64,000 nt of DNA from Sinotaia quadrata (Eukaryota > Mollusca > Gastropoda > Architaenioglossa > Viviparidae), in contig CM054179.1 of assembly GCA_028829895.1 (NCBI GenBank), forward strand, positions 72,044,391-72,108,390, written 5' to 3'. The position numbers and the translations under genes are program-made. Within the stretch, counting starts at the first letter, position 1, and every line of letters starts with the position of its first letter. Shown piece by piece: positions 15,062 through 40,772 of the stretch. The notes under the pieces are model-generated. The model did no database searches, was not told the origin of the DNA, and worked only from the letters and a program-made list of their open reading frames with translations.

Positions 15062-15590
15062 ACACTATAATTCTAGAGAAAATAAATAATTAATAAATCT
15101 TCTGTGTGTAAAACGAGAACTGTATAGTAGGAGAGAAGAGAGTCATTGCTTATTACTATTGTGAAACTGATTAAGTGAAATGATGTAATAGGGAGTAGAC
15201 TAATTTTGTATGTTATATACTGTTATTTGTTTAGTACACTATCAATATACGTTGTTCTTTTTTCAGCGGATAGTCTTTTCTGCCTAGGGTTCTCGTTGAC
15301 GTGTTACCGGCCAATTCTTTGCCCCATCATCTTGACTGTTAGTTTAAATAATTAGAGTCCCTACGTCTGCAGTTACTTCTACATAAGAAACATTGTTCAT
15401 TTTATTGTTAGATAACTTAGAATTTCTTCTGAATAAGAAGCCGTTAAATATATATAAATGACGTTAATCTCATGGAATTGGTAGTTCTTTAATGTCGAAA
15501 AACCACTGAAAGTTACTGTATAAATGACATAAATCTCATGGAATTGGTAGTAGATTAATGACTCCCCAAATCCTTAAAGATTGGAGTACT
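15062..15590. repeat. Direct repeat A, right copy (~530 bp)
   Basis: Second copy of 13676-14200. It is bracketed by two copies of AAGCACTCTAGCTTTTTC plus CTCCACACA (about 15031-15062 and 15608-15640), so a small flank was duplicated with it. Confidence 0.85.
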
Positions 15591-15640
15591 TTAAAAAAAT
15601 AATGACCTAGAAGCACTCTAGCTTTTTCCCTCCACACACT

Positions 15641-17245
15641 TCATACATTTGCGATGAGATGCATTTGAGATGCGAGAACATGATTAAGAAAATAAATGGG
15701 TGCAGGCTGCAACAAAGACTTTGCCATCTCTACCCACGGACTCAACTGTATATAAAATATATTTCATTATACAAAATGCTCCCGACGATTCAGGGAACAA
15801 TATTACAATACACAGCAATCTTTGAATGATTTATCTGTCAATCTCTCAAATTGTCGGAAATCTAATATATAATTACTTCAACATAACTTTCAGTAACACT
15901 CATTTATTTTAGTGAATATTTATGAGTGGTTCATATTCTACGGAATCTAATATTTAATAGTCATTTTATCGACAGTAGAACCGAGGGGGTGGGGGAGGGA
16001 GTCTGATAAATGGACATTAATAAATTATATAGTCTACATTGATCAGGTTTGAATGTGAAATGTCATGATGAAATAGATGTCTATTTGAACTGACAACTTT
16101 ATTTTAACAATTCTTATATATTTAATTAGTAACTGTATCTCTGCCAAATTATAAACTTGTCAAATATACTCTCTGCCAAAATATACTCCCATTAAATATT
16201 TCCTATTAATATATATTCTTGCTAAAAATAGTCCCCGCCAGACTTTATTAGATTAACATCTAACTGAAAATACCTATCTAATAACAGAGAAGAAACGTAC
16301 ATAGCTTCTATTGAAGTCTCAGAGTTATTATTATTATTACTTTAAATTCAGTAAAATAAATAATCATTATCCTATTAATAGATACTAGTAATAATTAAAA
16401 CTCTATCAAAAACTACTCTTTTCCAAGGTCTTACAACTTATTTATATTTGTATATTTGTATTCATAAATGTTAGTTAATAATTCTGAATGAGAGTGATTG
16501 GGAGAGATTTCCAACTTTTCTCGTCAACAATTCTTATAGTTGTCTGAATGAGCGAGCATGACGTCATGTAGATGCAGAATTATAAGCAATGCCATGAAAA
16601 GAGAAATATTATTTTATCTGCAGTCTGGTCATCTGTGCGAGGGGACCCCAACCTAGAAAGATCTAGTGGCTTCTACATAGAATCGCATATCTACTCTTCA
16701 TTTGTCCACTCAGTGATGCTAAACCATTATTTCTTTTCACTGGACTAAAAACACAAATCAACTTCAATGCTTATAAGACTGCGGGACGTCTCGACCGGTC
16801 ATCTGGGTTAAAGATAAGTCAAAGGAAACACAGATAAAGACACTACAGTTGCTATTGCTTACATAAGACACTGTGCACTAAAATCCTCTATTAATAGTGA
16901 TGATTTTGAACCATATTGTACTTTAATATACAAGGATAATGTTATCTTATTTCTATTTATCTAACTTCATTTTCTTTATTATATTTCTTTTAAAATTATT
17001 ATTATTGACTTTATTTCTCCTCCAGTCATGTTTGTATATGTCGTAGGGGCTTTAGCCACAAAGGGAGTCGGAGGCTACAGCTATATTAATATTTATATGT
17101 TTAACATAAGACTAGTTATTTTTAGTTGTAATTGTCTGTCAATAAGACTTCAACTGGAAACACCTCTTTTTCCAAATATGTTACTGCTTTTGCGTGAGTT
17201 TAACACTTTCTATAGAATTAGCCAGAGATTCACAGAAAATGGAAG
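15641..17245. other. No supported gene
   Basis: Mostly AT-rich. A 123-codon Phe-rich frame on the plus strand (17028-17399) follows an acceptor-like ttatttctcctccag, but its composition is not convincing. I see no promoter or repeat of note. Confidence 0.35.
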
Positions 17246-17566
17246 TTTCGTTTTCTTTTGTTGTATCCCATTCTCGGTGTTAGAAGATGGTTTCATTCTA
17301 TCATTTTGTTTCTTAATAAGGTCGCGATTTCTTCACATCTGTGTGACGTACGACAGTGACATTATTTGTGACGTGGCTCGTGTTCATGTCTGCACGTAAT
17401 TAGTGGAACGTTTGACGAGTCATAGCATTGCTCATTGGCAAACTCTTTTCCATTACGTCACCATCACTTTAATTTGCTCACCATCAAGCATTACCCATAC
17501 GCGCAATGCTCATGGCATATACATCACTTCTGGCCAAATCTGTATGTACTCCATCCTCGCGTACAC

Positions 17567-17592
17567 ACACACACACACACACATACACTCGC
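17567..17592. repeat. (CA)n microsatellite
   Basis: Short CA tract, same length in the second copy (about 41094-41119). Confidence 0.85.
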
Positions 17593-18119
17593 ACAATTGT
17601 ATATAATATGCAGATCGTATTTGTCTAGTTTTGTCTATACATGCACACAAAAGCATATATAAAATACAGTGTAAATCTGTTTTATGCTGGGGTGTAAGTA
17701 CGTTCATTTAAGGATGACTATTTACATTAAAATTTATATGCATATACTCATATACGCACAAACACTCACGAAATATTGTTGAAAGAATGCAAACACAAAC
17801 ATGCAAACCACAAAACAAGATAAAACATCATTTAAAATATTGTTTACTACCAGATAATGTGTAGTGATTTTATTGGGAAGAAAGATGACGAGTGCAAAAT
17901 CTGTTTGCAAAAGAAGAGCGGTATGTGTTACTTTAACTCTTTGTTATAAAAAATAAGAATTGCTGTTTCGTTCTGTCTCGTAGCCCACTATGTTGACTTT
18001 TCAGTGCAGGTATTGTTGGAGCCTTATGTAGTAGTGCATTGGTCCCCTTTTCGCATTGCTGCAACAATGTGAACAAACGAGAATATTACATCATAAATTA
18101 CGTGAATTAGTGCACATTA

Positions 18120-18449
18120 TCAACAAGAAAAATTTGTAAACTGTCGTGCCCAGAATAATATAATATTTAACGATTTATTATCAAAAAGGACGATAGAAAA
18201 GCATCTGATACAAACAATGCATATATTCAATGATTCTAATTGGAATATGACCCTAATTAGAATTCTGCCCTCATTCAAACACGGGCTGGTGGATTCCAAG
18301 ACCCATTTTTTCTTTCTCGATCTGAACCTTATCATTAATTTTAAATCTTCGATGAAGGAAATACCAGATCTAAGCAAACCACGGGTCAGGAACTGACCCA
18401 GTAGATGGACCCTACACCTGCCACCTGCAGTTACAACAGTTGGACGCAA
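18120..18449 (-). other. 109-codon minus open frame, unassigned
   Basis: The frame follows an acceptor-like tgttgtaactgcag (about 18428) in the phase needed after the last sushi exon (phase 1), so it is one formal candidate for a downstream exon. Its composition is not distinctive and I recognise no domain. A repeat fragment is equally likely. Identical at 41647-41976. Flanking sequence at 17600-20200 otherwise shows no gene. Confidence 0.15.
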
Positions 18450-19530
18450 ATGTTACAGTTAAGTTGACAAAGCAAGCAAAAGCTTTTCAAGTTTCTTCTG
18501 CTTCAGTCAAACAACATAAATATATATTCATAGTATTCCTGTTTCAAATATGTTTACAATTATGTAACCTACATTTCTATTTTTAATTTACTTCATAAGT
18601 ATGCTTATTGATACTTAGATCTCTTGTGATGGTGTGATTAACTTTCATGTTGAATGTAGTTAGTTTGTAATTTTATGTAAATAACTGGCTGTAAAGTATC
18701 AAGGGTCCGAGAAATTTCAATCTTTGTCTATCAGTTTTCCATTATATACTATCTATCCTCCATTCTATGCAACAAATGTGACCAGCCAGACAATGCATGT
18801 GGTGTACTGTGTATGGCTAGGGGGTGTGTGAGTGGGTAATGTTTGGAAAAAATAACTTGTCTCTATCCCATATAAATCTCATATATTTGAGAATTTGCCT
18901 CGTGATTTGAACACACATAATTATAACAAACGCTTACTTACTTGGGGCCTTATTTAATTTTCTTGTTCAAAAAGAATCCCAACAAATATTTTGCCACTAA
19001 CAAGAGAAACAAATTGTAAGAGATATTTTAAGAACTGAAGCTGTTATTTTGTGCTGATTTTATATTGAATTGTGTTAATTGAACAACTCTTCACGAAATA
19101 AAACCAAAACATGCCATGCTGAATGAAAGGCGACATTATACCATGTAATAGATTGTTTGTACTCTTTTGCCTTGCTTTCTATTACACATTGTTTGTAATG
19201 TCAAGGCCACGGCCACAATTGGATAAATAGCATAGAGGTAACTGGCGGTAGATTAACTATTATTAATCTTTGAATTAAGGTGGTGTTTGCTAATGTTAAT
19301 ATCTAATTTTAAAGGTAAAACCTAAATGGAAAAAAAACCACATAATGGCTTAAAGAGACCAGATAAAGAAAATGGGTGAAGAATTAGGTTTAAATGGAAG
19401 GAGAGCAAAAGGCAGGAGGAGGAAAGGAAGGAGAAAGTAGGAGAGAAAGATATGAGGTTGAGGAAAGGAAGAGAGAGAAATAGATTAATAGAATAAGAGG
19501 AGTGAAGACAGAGAGACACATATCACGAGT

Positions 19531-19714
19531 GAGATAGATATATAGATAGATAGATAGACAGACAGATAGACAGATAGGTAGATAGATAAATATATAGACA
19601 GACAGAGAGAAAGAGAGACAGATAGATGTATAGATAGACAGACAGAGAGACGGATGATAAATAGATATATAAATAAATAGATAGATAGATAAATAGATAA
19701 ATAGATAGATAGAC

Positions 19715-19745
<31 letters not shown>

Positions 19746-19752
19746 TAGATAG
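19531..19752. repeat. GATA/GACA microsatellite
   Basis: Imperfect tetranucleotide tract, preceded by a purine-rich (GGAGAA-like) stretch at 19380-19520. The second copy is at 43058-43279. Confidence 0.9.
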
Positions 19753-20463
19753 TGCGAAAAATTAAAAATTTCATGAAAGAATCATGAAAACTGTTGATAG
19801 GCTTGGTTAGATTGGAAATGAGATACGGAAAACTTTACAATTATCCGAGAGCCGTAGTACAAATAACAAACCGCAATCATGCCTGTTCTGAATATAGCCG
19901 TACAACGTAAAAGAAACCGATTTATACATTTATCTAGCTGGTTTTGTGATGTTGTGTGAAAACTACTAACTGCCAGTTACGGATTGAAGTAGAGTTTTGG
20001 CAGCGAGCTTACTTGGTCAAGTTTGTCCGTATACATGCAATTACCAAAAAGAAATTGGACCTTTTAATGCGTTTCGATCTGATGCCGGAAAAATACTTAA
20101 TGAAATTTCGTGCGGTGTAGAAAGAAAAAGTGGCGTACCAGACGTCTGTAGCCCTTCTAGAAGGCTTAGGAAAGGAACGGAATAGGCAACATTAAATGCA
20201 TGGATCATCTAATACGAACTTATGACAGTTGGCTCGGATGTACATCATCACTTCGTTGATTTATGATGTTTTTCATTGTTACATACAATGTATGCTTATA
20301 TATCTCGAAAATGATTATAGGGTTAAGAGGTTCACATGGCTGAAGTTCGTTTTCTTGAGATAAGGCAAACAGTTTATTGCTGGCATCTTGAGCCGTGTTA
20401 GTGCGTAAACTGTTAAATTGTGTTGTATATTCTAGTATGTACACTCTGTCAGTGACCTTTCTT

Positions 20464-33994
<13,531 letters not shown>

Positions 33995-34014
33995 GTCACA
34001 CTCTTTTTATCAGC

Positions 34015-34262
34015 GAAGAATAATTTGAGTTCTTTATGCAAAGAGAAAATAAGGTGCAAAGAATAATTTGAGTTCTGTATGCAAAGAGAACATAAGGTGC
34101 AAAGAATAATTTGAGTTATTTATGCAAAGAGAACTTAAGGTGCAAAGAATAATTTGAGTTCTTTATGCAAAGAGAACATAAGGTGCAAATAATAATTTGA
34201 GTTCTTTATGCAAAGAGAACATAAGGCGCAAAGAAAATTTGAGTTCTTTATGCAACAGGTGC
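34015..34262. repeat. 43-bp minisatellite, about six units, next to start exon
   Basis: TTTGAGTTCTTTATGCAAAG-like units start at 34024, 34067, 34110, 34153, 34196 and 34238. The array ends about 10-20 bp upstream of the coding exon on the gene's strand. Second copy at 57525-57772. Confidence 0.9.
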
Positions 34263-37157
34263 AAAGAATAAATAAGTTTTTAAACACAAAATGTTTCTGT
34301 TAACTGGAAATGTATAACCGTAAGAGGGTTGTCTCTTATGTAATCTTGTATCCGGCTCTTGTCAGAATGGAACGTAACATATAAGACAATGAGAAAATGG
34401 TAGAGATATGCAAAGAAAACTAAATCTGTTATAGGCAATAATTTTCATACTGATATTAACTGAAATACAAATTGATGTTGTGACGGAAACAATTACATGT
34501 AGATTTTGTGCTACATATCCTATGTGCAATCAGATCGTGTATTCTGATCTTTGGTTAGCAAATTCACATGTCTTCACGAATCAGATTTCAGAAAATGATG
34601 TATAATAACACAGTTCTCTATATTTCATTCCTTTTCATTAGAATTGTATTGGCTATAAAGAAAATATAATGGAGTTATTTCACGAAACTAAAAGTGTCTC
34701 AAATCATCTAGACCACAATGCATACTCTTACTAAAATGCTTGCGAATCATAATGCAAATCCTTGGCTAGAGAATTGTATTGAACTGAGTATTACATTAAT
34801 AAGGGATGTTGCCCCCCCCCCCCCGAAAGAGCGTTTTATAAAGGCATAATAAAATGTATAATTTATAAAGCAATTGTTCACAACTTAGTCTGTACATATT
34901 TGGAGAAGTTAAATCTTTCTTTAATCTATTTTTAGCGAGCCTCAATCCACCCAATTTTTCTTCAACATATAGTTATCAATATGTATAAGAAGGTCAATAC
35001 ATTTATTAAATCAACAAACAAATATACAAATAGCAATTACAATGAAGACGATTACTTGACTTCAATATTTCCATGAAACCACATTCAAATAATTTTAATA
35101 CCTATATAGTTTTATATCCTGACACATATTTCCACAGATTAGTGGTAATACAAATCACAGGATAGTATTTTTATAAGAGAAAAAAACTGGAGTTATTAGA
35201 GTGCCATAATAATTTTGTAGGTAACCTTGTCTATGTAAAGCCACAATAGTCTTTTGGCACACTTTTCATAATAAGTCACAAGTTTACTGCTCACGTTATT
35301 ATTTTCAATTCCACGTGTTTCCCTTGCACATTGCAGAACACTTATGAGCCACTATTCTCTGGGGGCTATCTGGTGCTCTATCCTATTAGCTCCCTCAAGC
35401 AGAACAGCAATTGTAGCAATTTCCAGCAACTTCCTTGTACCAGAAATTCCACAATGTAGCCAGCATAATTTGCCACCATACATCAACGGAGTGCAGTTTA
35501 TTTCGTACACTTGTATTTCTTGTTTTACCATGGTCATAGCTGTTTATAAATCAGTAAACTGAGAGATTCAGGTAAAACAAGACATGGCTGCTTGTTTCCT
35601 GTAAAATGTAATCAGAGAACAAACACTAAGTTTCAATTTTATTCATCTCTAACTCCATTCTTTCTTCTTTTATAGTCTCAATTTACTTTCCTGCAAAAAC
35701 ATTTATTAGCCAGATATACGCATGCAGCCTAATAAATACAACATATCTGTATTATGAATGTATTCACTTGAAACAATGTCAAGTGTTTAGCATACTACAT
35801 GCGAGCATCTTACTACACAATTTGTAGGAATAATAGTCTTCTTACATAACACATATCTACGTAGAACGCAAGTATAACATATCAATAGTGAAATGCTTGA
35901 AATATTTCTGAGTTCATTCTCTTTCAATCAGCCAGTTAGCTCACCATTAAGCTAACGGCCACTTCATGATCGGACCTCTTGCCACTACAAATTCAAAGTG
36001 ATTAGACAGTAGATTTCTTTATAGCTTGCAGACTTTTGATCTCAGCCTATTGACTGGTCTCGTTCTTATAAATCTTAACCGTTGGATAATAAAAAAAACA
36101 ACTATTCATCCAGCTGGAAATGGTTTTGATTGCATCAGTAATTTTTTAGCCTATCCTCCACCTGAGTTATTTACTTCCAAATCTGCCAGTTAAAATTATC
36201 AGCACATTCAGTGCCCAAGTCGTGTCACTTTCACATTTAACAATTTATACAACAATTACGTTTAGAAATAGGGATAGGCATATTTACTTTGCCATACAAA
36301 GTATTAGTGGAATAGAGAGGCCAACGTATTGACTAAAGTGTCTGATGCAACAATTAACTAGACTTATGGCCTTAATTGGTCTGCTCACAGAAGCTCTGTG
36401 TATTTAGACAATCGTAAATACATTAAGATTTTCTTAAATGACTGCACAATAAAAGTGTTTTCAATAAATTAGCCTTGCAAATTAAGTACAATTCTAGTTA
36501 AGAGTTCATCTATTATTCAGTGATTTACATCGTGAGTACTGTTTAGCCTTCAGTTTCGCAGTTACACGCCCTGTGTATTGTGTAAGAAAAAATAATTTTT
36601 CAATATATTCATTGAAGAAAACGTTAGCAATTTACCACAGATAGATGTCTTAGACATCTGTAAATGGACACAATCAAACTTTATATGTAAAGCTAATACT
36701 AATCTAATATGCAATTTTAATTAAAATATTCATCAAGCCTCTCGTTCCATCAACATGCGCTCCTTAAAGGAAGAGTGTCACCCTCAACAAATCTCGGGTA
36801 CTTTCGCCGGTCCACAAAATCAATGTTACGAAAACAGATCTAAAGCCTTAACAAGTCTCCAGGCTACATACAAAACATAAAATGTTTACTTTTGTTTTAT
36901 AGCTGAATGGCCTACAATCAAAATACTTAGTTTCTTCCAAGAACAGATTGCGCATTATTTAATCTCTTGCTTAGTCTTTCTAATTTAAATGTCTAGTTTG
37001 ATTTTTAAACAATAAAATCAGTTTGATCTACACTTTACAAATCATATATAATATTTAAAAAAAATCGAGAGGAACTAAAATGATGCAACAATCATGATTT
37101 TTTTTTTACACAGAGAGGTAATTCACAAACAACAGTATTTAAAATAATAAAAGATAC
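34263..37157. other. Upstream intron or flank, no supported gene
   Basis: AT-rich. Overlapping open frames at 35344-35562 (plus) and 35352-35537 (minus, 61 codons) lie in a slightly GC-richer patch. The minus frame is the more protein-like, but I recognise no family. A poly-C run lies at 34811-34822. Confidence 0.4.
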
Positions 37158-37210
37158 CTTTTCGTAAACTTCAAACTGTAGATTCTACCCAGCTCAAGAA
37201 CCATGAACGC
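37158..37210 (-). promoter_or_regulatory. Putative 5' UTR exon and start region of sushi gene
   Basis: On the minus strand a TATAAA (37235-37240) is followed about 30 bp downstream by CCAGACAG, a reasonable initiator. About 50 nt later comes a donor GAAAAG|gtatct. GC-rich boxes (gggcgg-like, 37259-37264 and about 37290) lie upstream. An ATG within it is out of frame with the signal-peptide exon, so it would be a leader. The link to the gene is inference from strand and position. Confidence 0.4.
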
Positions 37211-37234
37211 TGTCTGGCTGATTAACCGTGCACA

Positions 37235-37240
37235 TTTATA
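37235..37240 (-). promoter_or_regulatory. TATA box candidate
   Basis: TATAAA on the minus strand, embedded in an otherwise non-TA-repeat context with GC boxes just upstream. Same at 60745-60750. Confidence 0.4.
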
Positions 37241-37609
37241 CTATTTTCTCTTTCTCTCTGGGCGGAGTTTAGTCCTGCCTGGCTTTAGTGGGCGAGGCTC
37301 ACTAGTAAGCGAGTTATTTTTCTTTAGCAGAATGTATGTGAGTGACAGTGGGGAGGGGGTTCAAAGCTGAGGGAAATTGGGGGTGGGTGGGTGGTGAGAG
37401 TAGTGGAAGGATGTGAAAATGAATTCAATTAAATGGGTATTATAAAATATTTGTGTTTCAAACTGCATTGCATTGTTCAGATCAGTTAGTTCGTCACTTT
37501 TCACTATATCAACTGCTGAGTTTATTTCAATGTAAAAAGTTTCAGATTACAGTCATACAACATGAATGAAATAGTTTAATTTCCAGACTATTAGAAAGAC
37601 TGATATAGA

Positions 37610-37718
<109 letters not shown>

Positions 37719-37909
37719 AAAGTGTGCGAACATCTTCTCTATATTGATATATGCGACCCTCTTCTATATATTGATGTATGCGACCCTCTTGTAAATATTG
37801 TAAATAATGTTCTCGTTTTATTTTATTGAAAAGCTTTCATTCATCATTCCGCCATCGACGGCCTAACCAAATAAATGAAAGAATGCATACTCGAGCAACA
37901 GCTAGTGCA

Positions 37910-38125
37910 GTGAACACCATTTATAAACCCTTGTCAGTGAACACCACTTATAAACCCTTGTCAGTGATCACCACTTATAAACCTTTGTCAGTGAACGCCT
38001 CTTATAGACCATTGTAAGTGAACACCACTTGTAAACCCTTGTCAGTGAACACCACTTATAAACCCTTGTCAGTGAATACCACTTTTAGACCCTTGTCAGT
38101 GAATACCACTTTTAGACCCTTGTCA
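37910..38125 (+). repeat. 27-bp minisatellite encoding a 9-residue repeat, eight units
   Basis: Units of GTGAACACCACTTATAAACC plus CTTGTCA, exactly 27 bp, so one frame (plus) keeps reading VNTTYKPLS or variants (VITTYKPLS, VNASYRPL, VNTTFRPLS). The other two frames have a stop in nearly every unit. Unit 4 ends in TAA. The frame runs on without a stop for 70 more codons after the array, to 38338. Second copy at 61404-61619. Confidence 0.9.
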
Positions 38126-38173
38126 GGGCTTGAGGAAAAAATAACCTTACCTCTCACACCCTTGACATTTTCA

Positions 38174-39244
38174 GGGCCGGGTGAGCAAGAAGAAACTGAT
38201 GATCATTTCAGGACTAAGCAGGATAAATTCTGGCTTGAACATGGCAAAAGTTACGATCTATGGCTATCACCTCAATGCTTTAGCATCAGAACCAACAACA
38301 GAATATTTGATAATTCATACAACTACCTCCTCTCTTAAATATTTTTTAAAACCAAAAAATGACCATGCCATACGTTCTGCAGTGAGAATAAGCGAGATTT
38401 TGAAGAAACAATTCACCCAGAATATCAAAATGACAACAACAGATATGGAGACACAAACAACACCTACCAGGTAGTGTGAGAAAAATGCAATAGTCAGATC
38501 GTATGGAAAGTACCACCATCAACAAAAGTTCACTCGACACAGACTACAAACCAGGAAAACAAAACAGGCTTTTCCCTCAACATCATCTACAAAGACTGAG
38601 GAAAAGAAAAGCCAAACACCGACTACAACAGAGGAGAAAGAAATACAGACAGCCTCAGCGAAGAAAGAGTATAATAAGAAACGACAGAAAATAGCCAATA
38701 CTCAGAACAAAGCCATCGAGATGTAAGAAAACATTTCAACCGAAACAGTTTACACCAGGGAACCAGACTTACAGACACCGCTCTGGACGAGATTTCAAGG
38801 GTTTCTAGACCCCCTCCCTTCTCACCCTTACCAGTGACGCCGACTATAGCATCATCAACGATGACAACATAAAAAACAGAAGGTCAGGCCAACAACAACA
38901 GCAACAACAGAACAGGGCCAAAAAAGTAAAAGACGGCGCCCACCACAGCACACCCGGAAGCAACAACAGCGCCAAGAGCACCCATAATAGCATCAACAGC
39001 GCCAACAAAAACGGCCCCAACAGCGACGCAGATATCACCAACAACAGCGTCGAAATGGCAGTACTATGAGCTTCAGTATCTGCAATGGCGACTTTTTAAC
39101 CACCCTATTGAGGACATGATTCATCTGATGCTCGACTATCTTTACTGGCTGCCAGAGTGCATCCCAACGGACACCGGAGATAGCCACAGCATCAGCGATA
39201 GTAACAACAACAACACCAGTGACGAGGTATGGGGTGGTGGGTGA
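38174..39244 (+). pseudogene. Decayed coding-like tract, unknown protein
   Basis: After an acceptor-like gacattttcag, one frame (codon start 38181) is open in three consecutive blocks: 38175-38471, 38475-38723 and 38727-38834. These are separated only by single stops TAG (38472) and TAA (38724) and end at TGA (38835). After a frame change, a fourth block (38930-39241, 104 codons) reads a Thr/Ala/Pro-rich linker and then a dense aromatic/acidic segment including RLFNHPIEDMIHLMLDYLYW. It is followed by a possible donor (GAG|gtatgg at 39227). The composition is protein-like (Lys/Thr/Gln-rich, then hydrophobic). I do not recognise the protein. It is either a pseudogene, an old retroelement gag-like ORF, or a gene whose splicing I cannot see. 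Second copy from 61668. Confidence 0.4.
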
Positions 39245-40672
39245 ACATCCCGGGCGCAGGTATACACTAGGTATAGACCTGGTGTGTCACTAGCCTGGGT
39301 TCTCTCAGCTCCCCTCTCACCCGCCCTCCCACTTCACTATCAGAAAAAAACCATCCACAATAACTTATCGAATTAGATTCCGCCTTTGCGGTCCAGACAT
39401 GTTTGCAACATGCAGTATCGCCCTTCCCTCCCCACCGCACCCCCGACCTTCTCCCAGCGAGAAAGCCTTAAGCGCCTCCTATATTCATTACAATCTTCTC
39501 GCCTCAAACCTTTTTTGCTGTGTGACGATAACATCGCTGTTTGATGAAATACACCTGTATAGAGCTGACTATTCCATCTTTCCGCCCTGTGGTCGATGAG
39601 GTAAAAGAAAAACAAAAAACCCCATCACAACTCGTAGCAGTTTTATAGGCAGAGTCTAATGGCGTCAATAAATTTTTTTCTGACACATCTTGTGTCAGCA
39701 ATTAATAGAGGTGATTGTTCGTGACATTCATGATGAACATTAAAACTACCGTTACACTTTTACTCTCATTCCCATCAACTGTTTGACAAAAGTAGAACAT
39801 CGTAAAAATCACAATCCTCTTTTTTTAAATTTTAACCGCATTTTAAAATGTATTTCTTTCCCTTCCTCCCCACCCAACAACCCCCCAATTCGGTGAGGAT
39901 TGTTTGTATTGTTTCAGATGCTGCGACTATTATCAAGATTATTAACATTCATCTCAGTTTAAAATATGCGTACATATTATGTAGTATATGTACCTTCCTA
40001 ATTATTTTTGGTTCAAATATGCACATCGTATAAATAATTATTATTTATATTATATATAAAAGATCACATGTTGCTAATTTATGTTCCTTCACGTGTATGA
40101 AAACGTTGTTTACAAGACTTCCTTGGCCACTAATTTATTTTCTTTGTAATACTGGGTTTAACACAACATGTTAGTTTGTTCAATAATCTATCAGCATGAA
40201 TATTAAGGGTTTAATTAAGATTTATCTTGATTTTATTTTCGAGTCATAACCACCTTTTCGTTTAATCAATATATCTGTGTATCTGCGCATGTGCCTGTTT
40301 CAATCCCTCTCTGATGTACCTAAGTGATTGCGTATGTTATGTGCAGGTATGTATGTATGTGTGTATGTATGTATGTACATGAATGTGTTCGTATTTGTTG
40401 ATTTTATTTACAATTATGCAACCTAAGTTATTAGGTTTATTTTAAAGCAGTTTAACATGAAATACAAAGGCATAAATAGCTTGACAATTGAGCGACATTA
40501 CGGCTGACTTAAAAAATAATGAACTACCATTTGCACGTATCTAAGTAAATACCTGTGCATTTAAATATAAGTAATAAAGAACGTGTCACCTTTAACAAAG
40601 TTCAAAGTAACAGGTTAATTGCTCGCAAACCGGATCTTTGTGAGATGTGATTTACTGTTGAGTAAAGGGATT
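39245..40672. other. No supported gene; contig end
   Basis: GC-richer to about 39660 with overlapping short frames on both strands, then AT-rich with a (TATG)n-like stretch at 40346-40376. It ends at the assembly gap. Confidence 0.4.
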
Positions 40673-40772
40673 NNNNNNNNNNNNNNNNNNNNNNNNNNNN
40701 NNNNNNNNNNNNNNNNNNNNNNNNNNNNNNNNNNNNNNNNNNNNNNNNNNNNNNNNNNNNNNNNNNNNNNNN
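40673..40772. other. Assembly gap, 100 N
   Basis: Exactly 100 Ns, the conventional placeholder for a gap of unknown size. The sequence to its right restarts at the equivalent of position 17246. Confidence 1.

Noticed and set aside
38844..39044. Leu-rich minus open frame resembling a membrane protein
   Set aside because: Antisense of the CAA/AAC/GCA-rich coding-like tract. Leu runs come from reading those triplets backwards.
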